Positions 5,853 to 13,862 of a stretch of DNA of 21,670 nucleotides are shown piece by piece. Numbering within the stretch: position 1 is the first letter of the stretch; each line of letters opens with the position of its first letter. The stretch is from JAGLSB01 sp023135955 (GTDB taxonomy: Bacteria > Bacteroidota > Bacteroidia > Bacteroidales > GCA-2748055): the NCBI GenBank assembly GCA_030673645.1, contig DAOVIO010000053.1:1-21670 (forward strand), given 5' to 3'. Below the pieces are notes generated by a model. That model was not told where the DNA came from and ran no database searches. It was given only the letters and a program-made list of their open reading frames with translations. The translations under genes were made by a program, and so were the position numbers.

Positions 5853-6533
5853 ATGAGTCTTTTAGAAGATATATTATCTTTTGTTTATCCTTTGAAGTGT
5901 GAGGTTTGCGGGAGGGTTTTCTCGGAGTCTGAGTGTGTGATCTGCTCGTTTTGTAATATGAAACTTCCCAGGTCGAATTATCATTTGGATGAAGTGAATC
6001 CTATGATTCAGTTGTTTTGGGGCAGGGTTGAGGTCCTTCGCGCATCCTCTTACTTCTTTTTCTACAAGGGTAGTCCATATCAGCCTTTATTACACAAGCT
6101 TAAATATAAAGGTAAGAAAAATATTGGCTTAGTTCTGGGAAAACTTTTTGCTGCAGAACTTCTTTACACAGCCTTTTCAGAATCCGATTTTATTATCCCC
6201 ATCCCTCTTCATCCTAAAAAACAAAAGAAAAGAGGGTATAACCAAAGCGAAATGATAGCGAAGGGTATTAATACTTTATTTAATTCTGAATTGAATACAA
6301 AAATACTTTTACGAAAAGGCTTTGCTGAAACGCAAACTAATAAGAATCGATTCGAACGCTTCCTAAATATGAAAGATCAATTTTGTGTAGAAGCACCAGA
6401 ATTAATAAAAGGGAAGTCAATTCTTTTGGTCGATGACGTAGTAACTACAGGTTCTACTCTCGAGGCTTGCGCCCAATTACTGAATGATGCCGGCTGTGGT
6501 GAAATAAGCATTCTGACTCTTGCTATTGCATAA
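5853..6533 (+). CDS. ComF-family phosphoribosyltransferase-like protein
   Basis: A 226-residue, full-length ComFC-type protein. The N-terminus has a zinc-ribbon pattern, Cys16-x2-Cys19 and Cys31-x2-Cys34 with a further Cys28. The C-terminal type I PRTase domain carries the PRPP-binding motif LLVDDVVTTGST at 191-202, with Asp194 and Asp195. IPIPLHPKKQKKRGYNQSE at about 115-133 is the conserved ComF signature. In naturally competent bacteria, ComF acts in the cytoplasm during uptake of single-stranded DNA. In Bacteroidota the gene is widespread without proof of competence, so the function here is unproven. It converges on ubiX with only 14 bases between the stop codons and no obvious terminator. 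Confidence 0.93.
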   Translation: MSLLEDILSFVYPLKCEVCGRVFSESECVICSFCNMKLPRSNYHLDEVNPMIQLFWGRVEVLRASSYFFFYKGSPYQPLLHKLKYKGKKNIGLVLGKLFAAELLYTAFSESDFIIPIPLHPKKQKKRGYNQSEMIAKGINTLFNSELNTKILLRKGFAETQTNKNRFERFLNMKDQFCVEAPELIKGKSILLVDDVVTTGSTLEACAQLLNDAGCGEISILTLAIA

Positions 6534-6547
6534 GAATGAGCATTTAT

Positions 6548-7126
6548 TTAATCAAATTTCCCTTCTGTTCCCCAACTATATGAGTCGGTTTCAAAACCGA
6601 TATGTGATAAGACCCTATCTACAACTGTCATTGCCAATTCCTCGATGTTAGCAGGATTTGAATAAAATGAAGGAATTGCAGGAATAATGGTTGCCCCGGC
6701 TTCTGCCAGATTAGTCATGTTCCTGAGATGGATAAGACTAAAAGGTGTTTCCCGGGGAATAAGAATAAGCTGTCTTTTCTCTTTTAACATCACATCTGCG
6801 GCTCTTAAAAGAAGATCGTCTGATATTCCTGCAGAAATCCGACCGAGAGTTCCCATGCTACACGGACAAATAATCATTGAATCAAAATCGGAAGATCCAG
6901 AAGCTATGGGTGAGCCGAAATCATTTTTGTTATATTGAGTAAAAAAATCCGGGATATTAATCTCTTCTTTTAATTCATGCTCCCATACTTTTTTCGCATT
7001 TTCAGAAATTAAAAACGCGACCTGTTCAAGCTCGTCTTTATGCTCTTGAATCTTAGATATCAACAACTTAGCATAGACTGAGCCGCTTGCTCCGGTTACT
7101 CCTATGATTATTTTGCGTTTTTTCAT
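6548..7126 (-). CDS. ubiX: UbiX-type flavin prenyltransferase
   Basis: Makes prenylated FMN from FMN and dimethylallyl phosphate, the cofactor of UbiD-family decarboxylases. The 192-residue protein has the expected motifs: GVTGASGSVYA at 9-19 (phosphate and flavin binding, Ser15), SGSSDFDSMIICPCSMGTLG at 76-95, RETPFSLIHLRNM at 125-137 with Arg125, and Tyr155 in PSFYSNP. The ATG overlaps the TGA of the upstream barrel gene as ATGA (7123-7126), so the two are translationally coupled. No ubiD is present in the window; the partner decarboxylase must lie elsewhere, or the enzyme serves more than one client. As the genome seems anaerobic or facultative, a menaquinone or aromatic-acid pathway is possible, but this is inference. 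Confidence 0.93.
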   Translation of the reverse strand: MKKRKIIIGVTGASGSVYAKLLISKIQEHKDELEQVAFLISENAKKVWEHELKEEINIPDFFTQYNKNDFGSPIASGSSDFDSMIICPCSMGTLGRISAGISDDLLLRAADVMLKEKRQLILIPRETPFSLIHLRNMTNLAEAGATIIPAIPSFYSNPANIEELAMTVVDRVLSHIGFETDSYSWGTEGKFD

Positions 7127-7725
7127 TTAAAATGATAATAAATTGTAAAGCTTATTACATTATTATACTGTCCACGGTTCAATAAATATGTCTGAGAACT
7201 TGCGTGATCCCTCATTGGTATGAGATTATACGAACTTCTTAACCCCGCCATTATATTTTCTGTCATAGTATAATAAATCCCTATATTTCCATTCAGACCA
7301 AAATGATGATAAGGCGGCCGATATTCCTGATCCATTTCTCCATACTGGTCTTCTTCTTTATGAAAAAGATAAATATCGGGAGAAATACCTGCATCAATTA
7401 AAAGCATAGGATGAATCTTATATTGGTACATTAACGGGATTTCAACATAATGAATTGTAAGCTTATACAGATTAGGATTTTCATCTGAAGGCTTGCTGTA
7501 TGCCCCTTTTTGAATATACCTCAATTCAGCTTTCCAGTTAGAGTTTCGGTTAATCTCCTTAGTAATATATCCCCCGGCTGATAGTCCGATTTTATTAAAT
7601 CCGCCATATGTGTCCCCATCGACCTGTGAAGCTGTCATTCCTGCAAAAAATCCACCTTCAAAAGGCTGTGAAAATGAAATTTCAGTAATAAATAACAGAG
7701 ATATAATTAATGTGAAATTCTTCAT
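7123..7725 (-). CDS. Outer-membrane beta-barrel protein (porin family, OMP_b-brl-like)
   Basis: 200 residues with a signal peptide (MKNFTLIISLLFITEISFS, cut before Gln20). After it comes GGFFAGMTASQVDGDTYGGF, the typical start of the small barrel family PF13568 in Bacteroidota. Alternating strands follow: SAGGYITKEI, WKAELRYIQKGAYS, LTIHYVEIPLMYQYKI, MLLIDAGISPDIYL, FGLNGNIGIYYTMTENIMAGLRSSYNLIP, and NNVISFTIYYHFK with the terminal Phe before Lys. The size suits an eight-strand barrel. The function is unknown; such proteins are often annotated as porins without transport data. Its stop overlaps the ubiX start by four bases, an odd pairing of an envelope protein with a cofactor enzyme. Confidence 0.85.
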   Translation of the reverse strand: MKNFTLIISLLFITEISFSQPFEGGFFAGMTASQVDGDTYGGFNKIGLSAGGYITKEINRNSNWKAELRYIQKGAYSKPSDENPNLYKLTIHYVEIPLMYQYKIHPMLLIDAGISPDIYLFHKEEDQYGEMDQEYRPPYHHFGLNGNIGIYYTMTENIMAGLRSSYNLIPMRDHASSQTYLLNRGQYNNVISFTIYYHFK

Positions 7726-7791
7726 GATACTTTGTTTGGTCTGAAGGTGGTGTCTTATTATTGTGAAAACTCTTTGTTATCAGTATTTTAA

Positions 7792-7805
7792 CCCCCTGAA
7801 GGGGG
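7792..7805 (-). terminator. GC-rich stem-loop CCCCC-TGAA-GGGGG
   Basis: A perfect 5-bp G-C stem (7792-7796 and 7801-7805) with loop TGAA. It lies 135 bases after the end of sir2 and 66 bases before the start of the barrel gene, both on the minus strand. On that strand it is followed by TTAAAATA, a weak T-run. It may terminate sir2 transcription or be a dispersed intergenic palindrome; similar CCCCCTTCAGGGGG hairpins are, from memory, common in Bacteroidota intergenic DNA. Confidence 0.4.
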
Positions 7806-7940
7806 ACTTTAGAGAATCGTTTTTAGAACGCAATCATGCTCATATATATTTTCTCTCATCCATTAAACTTTTAAATATTGTTTTGACTTTCAGGAAAGCC
7901 TAACCGGTAGGATAAAAATAGATAATTTATTCAAAAAAAC

Positions 7941-8624
7941 TCAATCCGATGTTATCTTATTGCGGAAGGATTCAATACCTCTGGTAGCTGTATCCTTAAT
8001 AAAAGTAAAATTTCTCCTTACAGGTGCCGTTTCGTTTGGGTCGATCAGAAAAATTTCTGTTTCTGCCGGAACATAGTCTATTAATCCTGCAGCAGGATAA
8101 ACATTCAGGGATGTCCCGACAACTAAAAATATGTCGGCTGATTTTACAATTTGTGCAGCTTCGGGAATTTTTTCTACGGATTCTCCAAACCAAACAACGT
8201 GTGGGCGTAGTTGGGATCCTTTTTCGCATTTATCTCCTTCCTTAAGCTCCCATCCATCTATATTATAAATAAGGGAAGGGTCTTTTGTGCTTCTGGATTT
8301 GCGAATTTCGCCATGTAGATGAAGCACTTTTGTACTACCGGCTCTTTCGTGCAAATCGTCTACATTCTGAGTAATAATTTGCACATCGAATTGATTTTCC
8401 AGAGCAGCCAGAACTTTGTGAGCTTTATTTGGGTGGACTTCAAGTAACTGCTTCCTTCTTTCATTATAGAATCTCAAAACGAGGGCGCGACTTGACGCCC
8501 ATCCCTGAGGTGAAGCGACTTCATAAACATCGTACTGCTCCCACAATCCACCCATGTCCCGAAAGGTTTTCAGACCACTTTCTGCGCTGATCCCTGCGCC
8601 GGATAGAACGACTAGTTTTTTCAC
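7941..8624 (-). CDS. cobB: Sir2-family NAD-dependent protein deacylase (CobB-like, class III)
   Basis: Removes acyl groups from protein lysines using NAD+, releasing nicotinamide. The 227-residue protein has GAGISAESG at 9-17, TFRD at 20-23, TQNVDDLHERAG at 85-96, the catalytic His104 in HLHGE, and VVGTSLNVYPAAG at 168-180. Tyr53 and Arg56 in FYNERR match the YxxR pair of E. coli CobB and SIRT5 that accepts succinyl and malonyl groups. The zinc tetrad is gone: between His104 and RPHVVWFGE only Cys133 remains. The start is GTG at 8622-8624, and no ATG lies upstream in frame. The GTG sits in a 13-base palindrome, TTTCAC-T-GTGAAA (8619-8631), that could be an operator. It is divergent from dnaG. 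Confidence 0.94.
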   Translation of the reverse strand: MKKLVVLSGAGISAESGLKTFRDMGGLWEQYDVYEVASPQGWASSRALVLRFYNERRKQLLEVHPNKAHKVLAALENQFDVQIITQNVDDLHERAGSTKVLHLHGEIRKSRSTKDPSLIYNIDGWELKEGDKCEKGSQLRPHVVWFGESVEKIPEAAQIVKSADIFLVVGTSLNVYPAAGLIDYVPAETEIFLIDPNETAPVRRNFTFIKDTATRGIESFRNKITSD

Positions 8625-8674
8625 TGTGAAATATTTTAATTTATCTTTTTTAGCAAGTTACGAAAAAAGATGAT

Positions 8675-8694
8675 GTGCTGGTGTGCTGGTGTGG
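8675..8694. repeat. Octamer repeat, copy 5 (GTGCTGGT)
   Basis: GTGCTGGT at 8675 and 8683, then GTGG at 8691. Two exact copies at 8-base spacing in the 137-base gap between the divergent sir2 and dnaG genes. The sequence differs from the GGTT type, but the unit length is the same. Confidence 0.45.
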
Positions 8695-8761
8695 TTCCAT
8701 ATTTTTCTTTATTTTAGCAAATAGATATATGCAGAAAACCACAGTGATAATTATTCGTTAA

Positions 8762-10708
8762 ATGATTGATAAAGAGACAATAGGCAGAATATTTGATACT
8801 GCAGATATCGTTGAAGTGATTTCAGAATTTGTTCAATTGAAAAAGGCCGGAGCAAATTATAAGGGACTTAGTCCTTTTGCCAATGAGAAAACCCCTTCTT
8901 TTATGGTGTCTCCTTCTAAAGGAATTTTCAAGGACTTTAGCTCTGGAAAAGGTGGAAATGTTGTGAGTTTTCTAATGGAGATCGAAAAGCTCACTTATCC
9001 GGATGCTCTTCGGTATCTCGCTAAAAAATATAATATTGAAATTGTTGAAAAAGAAAAGACCGAAGAGGATATTCAACAAGAAAATGAAAGAGAAAGTTTG
9101 CTGGTAATTTCTTCTTTTGCAAATAAATTCTTCATCGACAAACTTAACAAAAATGCTGAGGGAAAGGCTATTGCATTAAAATATTTGCAAGAAAGAGGTT
9201 TTCGGGAGAATATGATTGAGAAATTTCAGCTTGGTTATAATCCAGACTACAGTACGGCTTTAACCGAAGAGCTTTTAAAAAACGGTTTTAAGAAAGAATA
9301 CATTAGCAAATCAGGTGTAGCGTCTGAAAGCAATGGAAAGTTTTTTGATCGATTCCGGGGTAGAATTATTTTTCCAATTCATGGTTTATCCGGATCGGTT
9401 CAGGGATTTGGAGGAAGAACTTTAAGAAGCGATAAAAATGTTGCTAAATATTTGAATTCTCCCGAATCAGAAATATATCACAAAAGCAGAATATTATACG
9501 GACTGTTCTTCGCCAAGAAAAGCATTATAACCAGCGATCGCTGTCTTCTTGTTGAAGGATATACAGATGTCATCGCTTTTCATCAGGCCGGAATAGAAAA
9601 CGTTGTTGCTTCATCAGGAACAGCTCTAACTGTTGAGCAGATAAGATTAATTAAACGATTCACTCCGAATGTAACAATTATTTATGATGGAGATGAGGCA
9701 GGAATTAAGGCTTCGTTTAGAGGGATTGATCTGGTTCTTGAAGAGGGACTGAACATTAGGGTGCTTTTACTCCCGGATGGGGAGGATCCCGATTCTTTTT
9801 CCAGAAAAAAGAGTTCAAGTGAATTAGTAGAATTCATTGATAAAAATGAGCAAGATTTTATTTCATTTAAGTCTGGAATACTATTAAAAGATGCTGAAAA
9901 AGACCCGGTAAAAAAGGCCACATTAGTCAATGACATACTTCGATCTGTTTCCATGATCCCGGAAACCATTAATCGCTCTATTTATATCAAGGAGTGCAGC
10001 TCAATACTAAATATGGATGAGCATGTATTATACAGTGAAGTAAATAAGCTCCGAAGAAAAAAGCAAAATCAAAAATGGACTTCTCGTCCTTCTTATGAAG
10101 AAGTTGTGCCTAAAGAATCGCCCAGTCAGCCTCAGGTTCCTGCTTTTGTTGAGGCGGTTTACTCAGAATATGAAGAAAGGGATGTAATCAATTTCCTATT
10201 ACGGTATGGTAATGATATGCTAAATCTTGCAGATGAAGAAGGGGAAATTTCAGTTGCTAAATATATTATCCGGGAAATTCAGAATGACCAGTTAGAAATT
10301 GAAAATCTGGTTTATAAAAAAGTGTTCGAAACAGTTCAGGGTTTATTGGAAAAAAATATGGAAATAAAAGATAAATATTTTGTATTTCATGAGGATAAGA
10401 AAATTCAGGATCTCGCTGTGGAAATATTTACGGAAAAACATGAGATAAGTAAAATCTGGAGAAAAAAAGACAATTATATTGAATTACCCGGCGACAATCC
10501 CGGCATTGCAGTCCCGAAAGCATTGCTGGCATATAAAAGCCGAATAATAACAAAAGCCATAAAAGAAACTCAGGATAAAATATCCAAGGCATCGAAATCT
10601 GAGGACTTAGAAGACGTCCGGGAATTACAATCTCAATTCATAAACCTGAAGGAAATTCAAATGTTAATTTCCAGGCAATTGGGCGCCCGAACCATAATAT
10701 CTCCCTAA
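8762..10708 (+). CDS. dnaG: DNA primase DnaG lacking zinc-finger ligands
   Basis: Makes RNA primers at the replication fork together with the DnaB helicase. The protein has 648 residues, normal for DnaG. Domains: N-terminal zinc-finger-like domain (1-100), catalytic core with TOPRIM (about 258-345), and a helicase-interaction tail (about 440-648). In TOPRIM, Glu265 (LVEGYTDV), Asp309 and Asp311 (YDGDEAG) and LPDGEDPD are intact. In the CHC2 domain the frame PFxNEKTPSF and SGKGGNVVSF is conserved, but all four ligand positions are changed: Ser37 and Ala40 for Cys and His, Asp58 and Ser61 for the two later Cys. The domain probably folds without zinc. From memory, this form occurs in many non-Bacteroides Bacteroidota, so it is most likely a lineage trait and not decay. 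Confidence 0.96.
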   Translation: MIDKETIGRIFDTADIVEVISEFVQLKKAGANYKGLSPFANEKTPSFMVSPSKGIFKDFSSGKGGNVVSFLMEIEKLTYPDALRYLAKKYNIEIVEKEKTEEDIQQENERESLLVISSFANKFFIDKLNKNAEGKAIALKYLQERGFRENMIEKFQLGYNPDYSTALTEELLKNGFKKEYISKSGVASESNGKFFDRFRGRIIFPIHGLSGSVQGFGGRTLRSDKNVAKYLNSPESEIYHKSRILYGLFFAKKSIITSDRCLLVEGYTDVIAFHQAGIENVVASSGTALTVEQIRLIKRFTPNVTIIYDGDEAGIKASFRGIDLVLEEGLNIRVLLLPDGEDPDSFSRKKSSSELVEFIDKNEQDFISFKSGILLKDAEKDPVKKATLVNDILRSVSMIPETINRSIYIKECSSILNMDEHVLYSEVNKLRRKKQNQKWTSRPSYEEVVPKESPSQPQVPAFVEAVYSEYEERDVINFLLRYGNDMLNLADEEGEISVAKYIIREIQNDQLEIENLVYKKVFETVQGLLEKNMEIKDKYFVFHEDKKIQDLAVEIFTEKHEISKIWRKKDNYIELPGDNPGIAVPKALLAYKSRIITKAIKETQDKISKASKSEDLEDVRELQSQFINLKEIQMLISRQLGARTIISP

Positions 10709-10765
10709 ATTATTAATGTCTATTATTGAGTGTTGAGTTTTATATGCGTTGAACCTGGTTTTCTA

Positions 10766-10796
10766 TTGACTCACAAAGAATAATAAAGTACTTTTA
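10766..10796 (+). promoter_or_regulatory. Possible Bacteroidota-type promoter for the cytidylate-kinase-like gene
   Basis: TTG at 10766-10768 and TACTTTTA at 10789-10796, 20 bases apart, resemble the TTTG and TAnnTTTG elements of the Bacteroidota sigma factor (one mismatch in the -7 element). Transcription would start near 10803, leaving a leader of about 80 bases before the ATG at 10887. Confidence 0.3.
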
Positions 10797-10886
10797 TATT
10801 GTCTGAAAGAACCTGATTATTTTGTTTAAAAAACAATCGCCTCAAGGGATTATTATGATGTGTCTAATCCACTAAACTGCCAATCT

Positions 10887-11576
10887 ATGAAGATAGATAT
10901 TTCTAAATACCTAAAAGACAGATATATAGAATCTGTACCTCCTAATGAGTTCCCTGGGCCGGTTGTTACTATCTCGCGCGAACTAGGATGCTCTTCTAAA
11001 ATTTTCGCACAATTATTAACTGATAAGTTAAATTTAGCTGATAAGTACGAGAAAAAAATTCCCTGGAGGTATATCAGTAAGGAGATTATGGAAGAATCTG
11101 CTAAAGAGTTAGGTGTAGACAATGTTGAAATTCAACATGTTTTTGATTACAAGCAACACGGAGCAATAGAGGATCTGCTTCTGTCTTATTCAAGAAAGTT
11201 TTATAAAACAGATCGAAAAATTAGAAATACCATTGCAAGGGTTATCAGGAATTTTGCTGAAGAGGGAAATTCAATCATAGTTGGCAGAGGAGGAGTTGCT
11301 ATCACCAGAGATATTCCAAAATCTTTTCACGTTCATCTGGAGGCTCCTCTTGACTGGAGGGCATTGAGAATAAGTGAAAAACATAAAATGAATATTGAAG
11401 CTGCCAAAAAAGAGTGTGTTGAAATTGATAAAAAAAGACAGCAATTTCGCGATTTTTTTGAAGGGAAAGGCAATGATTATACACGCTTTGACATGAAGTT
11501 CAATTGTATGACGCTTGACCAGGAAGAAATTGCTGATATAATAATTTCCAGCATGAAAATCAGGAAATTGATTTAG
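10887..11576 (+). CDS. Cytidylate kinase-like protein (Cytidylate_kin2 type)
   Basis: 229 residues of a P-loop kinase-like family (PF13189) related to cytidylate kinase. VVTISRELGCSSKIFAQLL at about 26-44 is the modified phosphate-binding loop; it lacks the classical GxxxxGK[ST], which is normal for this family. SIIVGRGGVAITRDIPKSFHVHLEAP at about 130-155 and the Arg-rich WRALRISE that follows are the other typical stretches. Classical Cmk phosphorylates CMP or dCMP; whether this protein does is not known, and it may be a second kinase beside a true Cmk elsewhere. I chose the ATG at 10887. A GTG at 10860 would add nine residues with no similarity to the family. No neighbour suggests a pathway. 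Confidence 0.8.
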   Translation: MKIDISKYLKDRYIESVPPNEFPGPVVTISRELGCSSKIFAQLLTDKLNLADKYEKKIPWRYISKEIMEESAKELGVDNVEIQHVFDYKQHGAIEDLLLSYSRKFYKTDRKIRNTIARVIRNFAEEGNSIIVGRGGVAITRDIPKSFHVHLEAPLDWRALRISEKHKMNIEAAKKECVEIDKKRQQFRDFFEGKGNDYTRFDMKFNCMTLDQEEIADIIISSMKIRKLI

Positions 11577-11592
11577 GGATTGGGAAAGGTTC

Positions 11593-11613
11593 GCATTTCG
11601 GCTGCCCTTCGAC
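11593..11613. repeat. 21-bp dispersed repeat, copy 1 (partner at 14815-14835)
   Basis: An exact 21-base match to 14815-14835, ending in CTGCCCTTCGAC. Here the sequence then diverges into CAGCACC, while the other copy goes on as AAGCTCAGGG. The longer CCCTTCGACAAGCTCAGGG form is, from memory, a common intergenic repeat in many bacteria. Confidence 0.7.
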
Positions 11614-11625
11614 CAGCACCAACAA

Positions 11626-11656
11626 TTTGCCTCATCTAATAATTTTATTAATTTTA
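11626..11656 (+). promoter_or_regulatory. Bacteroidota-type promoter for the lipoprotein gene
   Basis: TTTG at 11626-11629 and TAATTTTA at 11649-11656 are exactly 19 bases apart, the consensus spacing; the -7 element has one mismatch to TAnnTTTG. Transcription would start near 11662, about 12 bases before the ATG, so the leader is very short and has no Shine-Dalgarno sequence, as is usual in this phylum. This is the best promoter in the window. Confidence 0.5.
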
Positions 11657-11673
11657 TATGCTAATATCTGTAT

Positions 11674-12561
11674 ATGAAAGCAATGCAATTTATCTTTTTT
11701 TTAGGGCTGGGAATCTTTCTGGTCCTTACCTCTTGTCAAAATAATTCTACTGATAAGATCATAAATCAAACATTTGAAGCTGATTCGAAAAATATGCCCG
11801 ATGATAACCTGAGGGAAATTTTTTACAGCATGTATCTCCCTAATGAAATGAGTCGTCTTTTAGAAAGAGTTGGAGCAAATTTTTATCCTGAAATTCTTAT
11901 GCCTGACGAAGACTTTTCTCGTTACTCCGAAGAAAATGACATTGCTACTGCTATTGGAATTTATGGTGTTGATCTGAGCTATGCACAAATATATGAACAG
12001 AACTTATTATCAGCTAAATACTTAACAACACTTAAATTTCTGACTCCAAAAATTGGCATCCCTGAAGATCTTTATACAGATTTATACGATAATTTTGAAA
12101 ATTATTTTTCAAACCCTGATTCTCTCGACAAGATAACCTCCCTGTTCTACATGAAAACTGACGAATTTCTGAAAGAAGCCGGGAAAAACGCTCACGCGGC
12201 ATTAATTGTCATGGGAGGCTGGATAGAGGCTCTTTATATTGCAAACAAAATTCTGGAGTATAACTCAAATAATATAGAGATATTAGATAGAATTGCTGAA
12301 CAAAAATATTCCTTAAATAGCTTGATTTCTCTTATGAATAATTATCAAGACGATACCTATATTGCAGAAAGTATCGCTCAGTTGAAAAAATTGAAACAAA
12401 GTTTCGATAAATTCGACATATATTATAATCAGAAGGGATTTCAGATTGATACAATTAATAAAACTTTCTTTACCGAAGGCTATGAATCGGGGTTGACAAT
12501 GGATTTAGCTTCAGAAATAAATCAGCTTATAATTGAAATACGGAATGGATTTGTGCTTTGA
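11674..12561 (+). CDS. Lipoprotein of unknown function
   Basis: 295 residues. The first 21 form a lipoprotein signal, MKAMQFIFFLGLGIFLVLTSC, with the lipobox LTSC and Cys21 as the lipidated residue. QNNS follows directly, without a clear surface-export signal, so periplasmic or outer-membrane anchoring cannot be told apart. The mature part looks helical and acidic. Visible segments include LREIFYSMYLPNEMSRLLERVGANFYPEIL, IATAIGIYGVDLSYAQIYEQ, AHAALIVMGGWIEALYIANKI, and a C-terminal helix, MDLASEINQLIIEIRNGFVL. I recognise no enzyme motif. It stands alone, with its own promoter just upstream and a gap of 108 bases before the next gene. Confidence 0.85.
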   Translation: MKAMQFIFFLGLGIFLVLTSCQNNSTDKIINQTFEADSKNMPDDNLREIFYSMYLPNEMSRLLERVGANFYPEILMPDEDFSRYSEENDIATAIGIYGVDLSYAQIYEQNLLSAKYLTTLKFLTPKIGIPEDLYTDLYDNFENYFSNPDSLDKITSLFYMKTDEFLKEAGKNAHAALIVMGGWIEALYIANKILEYNSNNIEILDRIAEQKYSLNSLISLMNNYQDDTYIAESIAQLKKLKQSFDKFDIYYNQKGFQIDTINKTFFTEGYESGLTMDLASEINQLIIEIRNGFVL

Positions 12562-12636
12562 GGTTGAAGAATATTGAATCCTATTTCCTAAGCAGGCCTC
12601 GGAAAATTATCTCTTCTTTTTAATCAAAATAGTATG

Positions 12637-12644
12637 TATATTTG
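12637..12644 (+). promoter_or_regulatory. -7 element for the DUF4143 ATPase gene
   Basis: TATATTTG is an exact match to TAnnTTTG, 25 bases before the ATG at 12670. The base stretch 19 positions further upstream is pyrimidine-rich (TTCT) and not TTTG, so the -33 element is weak or absent. Confidence 0.35.
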
Positions 12645-12669
12645 CAATAGGGTTATAAATTAACATGGT

Positions 12670-13836
12670 ATGTATATTCAGCGTAACATAGCATCTTACT
12701 TAAAAAGAATCTTAAAACAGTTCCCTATACTCTCTCTAACTGGTCCCCGGCAATCAGGTAAAACCACCTTGCTAAAAAAAGCGTTTCCAAATTATCAATA
12801 TATTAACCTGGAACGTATTGATTACAGGGAACTAATTTTATCGGATCCTATTGGGTTTTTAAAAACAACCGGATCACAGGTCATCTTTGATGAAGCACAG
12901 AACGTCCCCGAGCTTTTTAGCTATATACAAGTTATTTCAGACGAACGAGGGACTCCTGGTCAGTATATATTATCTGGTTCACAAAGTTTCTTAATGAACG
13001 ATCATATTTCACAATCTCTGGCAGGGAGAGCACATATCAGTCATTTATTTCCTTTCGACATAACCGAGATACCACGAGATGTATCAGACATCAACAAAAT
13101 TATTTGGAATGGTTTTTACCCGAGATTATACAATACAAATATTGCGGCACCCGATTTTTACCCTTCGTATTTGCAGACCTATATTGAGCGGGATGTGAGA
13201 TCATTAAAAGCTATTGGAAATTTGAATACTTTTTCCCGTTTTCTTGGATTATGTGCAGGCCGCATCGGACAAGTACTTAACTTATCATCATTGGCAAACG
13301 ATACGGGCATTACTGTAAATACAGTAAAAGCATGGTTATCATTATTAGAATCAAGTTTTATTATTTTTCAATTACAAGCCTATCACAAAAATTATAGCAA
13401 AAGGTTAATCAAATCACCCAAAATCTATTTTTATGATACGGGCGTAGCCTGTTCCTTGCTTAGGCTAACAAATGCTGAAATGATAAGAACACATTATCTT
13501 TATGGCTCATTATTTGAAAATCTTGTTATAAGCGAAATTGTTAAATCCCAACATCACATAGGGAAACCCGTATCAGCATATTATTGGAGAGAAAGCAATG
13601 GTACTGAAATAGATTGTATCCTCGAAAAAGGAAATGATGAAATAGTGGCCCTTGAAATAAAGGGAGGCGAAAGCTACAGCAAAGATTATCTCAGAAACTT
13701 CAAAAACTTTCCAGAAAAGAATGTTAAAGTACATAAAAAGCTAATATATACCGGGGATAAATCTTCCTATATTTCGGATGTACAATTAATAAGCTGGAAT
13801 GATTTTCCAAAATTTTTAAATAATATAAATCAGTGA
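12670..13836 (+). CDS. AAA-family ATPase with DUF4143 domain
   Basis: 388 residues of the AAA_14/DUF4143 type, common in Bacteroidota and often present in many copies per genome. Walker A GPRQSGKT is at 25-32, Walker B VIFDEAQ at 71-77 with Asp74 and Glu75, and the sensor-like ILSGSQSFLM at 100-109. The middle carries a winged-helix-like segment (LSSLANDTGITVNTVKAWL). Near the C-terminus GTEIDCIL and, 11 residues later, ALEIKGG give a D-x(n)-ExK pattern like PD-(D/E)xK nucleases, which I recall for this family. Its biological role is not known; proposals include DNA handling and toxin-like roles. It is monocistronic, with a -7 element at 12637. Confidence 0.92.
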   Translation: MYIQRNIASYLKRILKQFPILSLTGPRQSGKTTLLKKAFPNYQYINLERIDYRELILSDPIGFLKTTGSQVIFDEAQNVPELFSYIQVISDERGTPGQYILSGSQSFLMNDHISQSLAGRAHISHLFPFDITEIPRDVSDINKIIWNGFYPRLYNTNIAAPDFYPSYLQTYIERDVRSLKAIGNLNTFSRFLGLCAGRIGQVLNLSSLANDTGITVNTVKAWLSLLESSFIIFQLQAYHKNYSKRLIKSPKIYFYDTGVACSLLRLTNAEMIRTHYLYGSLFENLVISEIVKSQHHIGKPVSAYYWRESNGTEIDCILEKGNDEIVALEIKGGESYSKDYLRNFKNFPEKNVKVHKKLIYTGDKSSYISDVQLISWNDFPKFLNNINQ

Positions 13837-13840
13837 GACT

Positions 13841-13862
13841 ATGATTTTGTAATCAAAATCAT
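13841..13862. terminator. Stem-loop after the ATPase gene, possible terminator
   Basis: ATGATTTTG (13841-13849) and CAAAATCAT (13854-13862) form a perfect 9-bp stem with loop TAAT, five bases after the stop codon at 13836. The position fits a terminator, but the stem is AT-rich and no T-run follows. Confidence 0.4.

Noticed and set aside
12670..13836. Defence island or toxin-antitoxin system around the DUF4143 ATPase
   Set aside because: The neighbours are a lipoprotein and a HAD phosphatase; no nuclease, methylase or antitoxin partner is seen, and the gene has its own -7 element.
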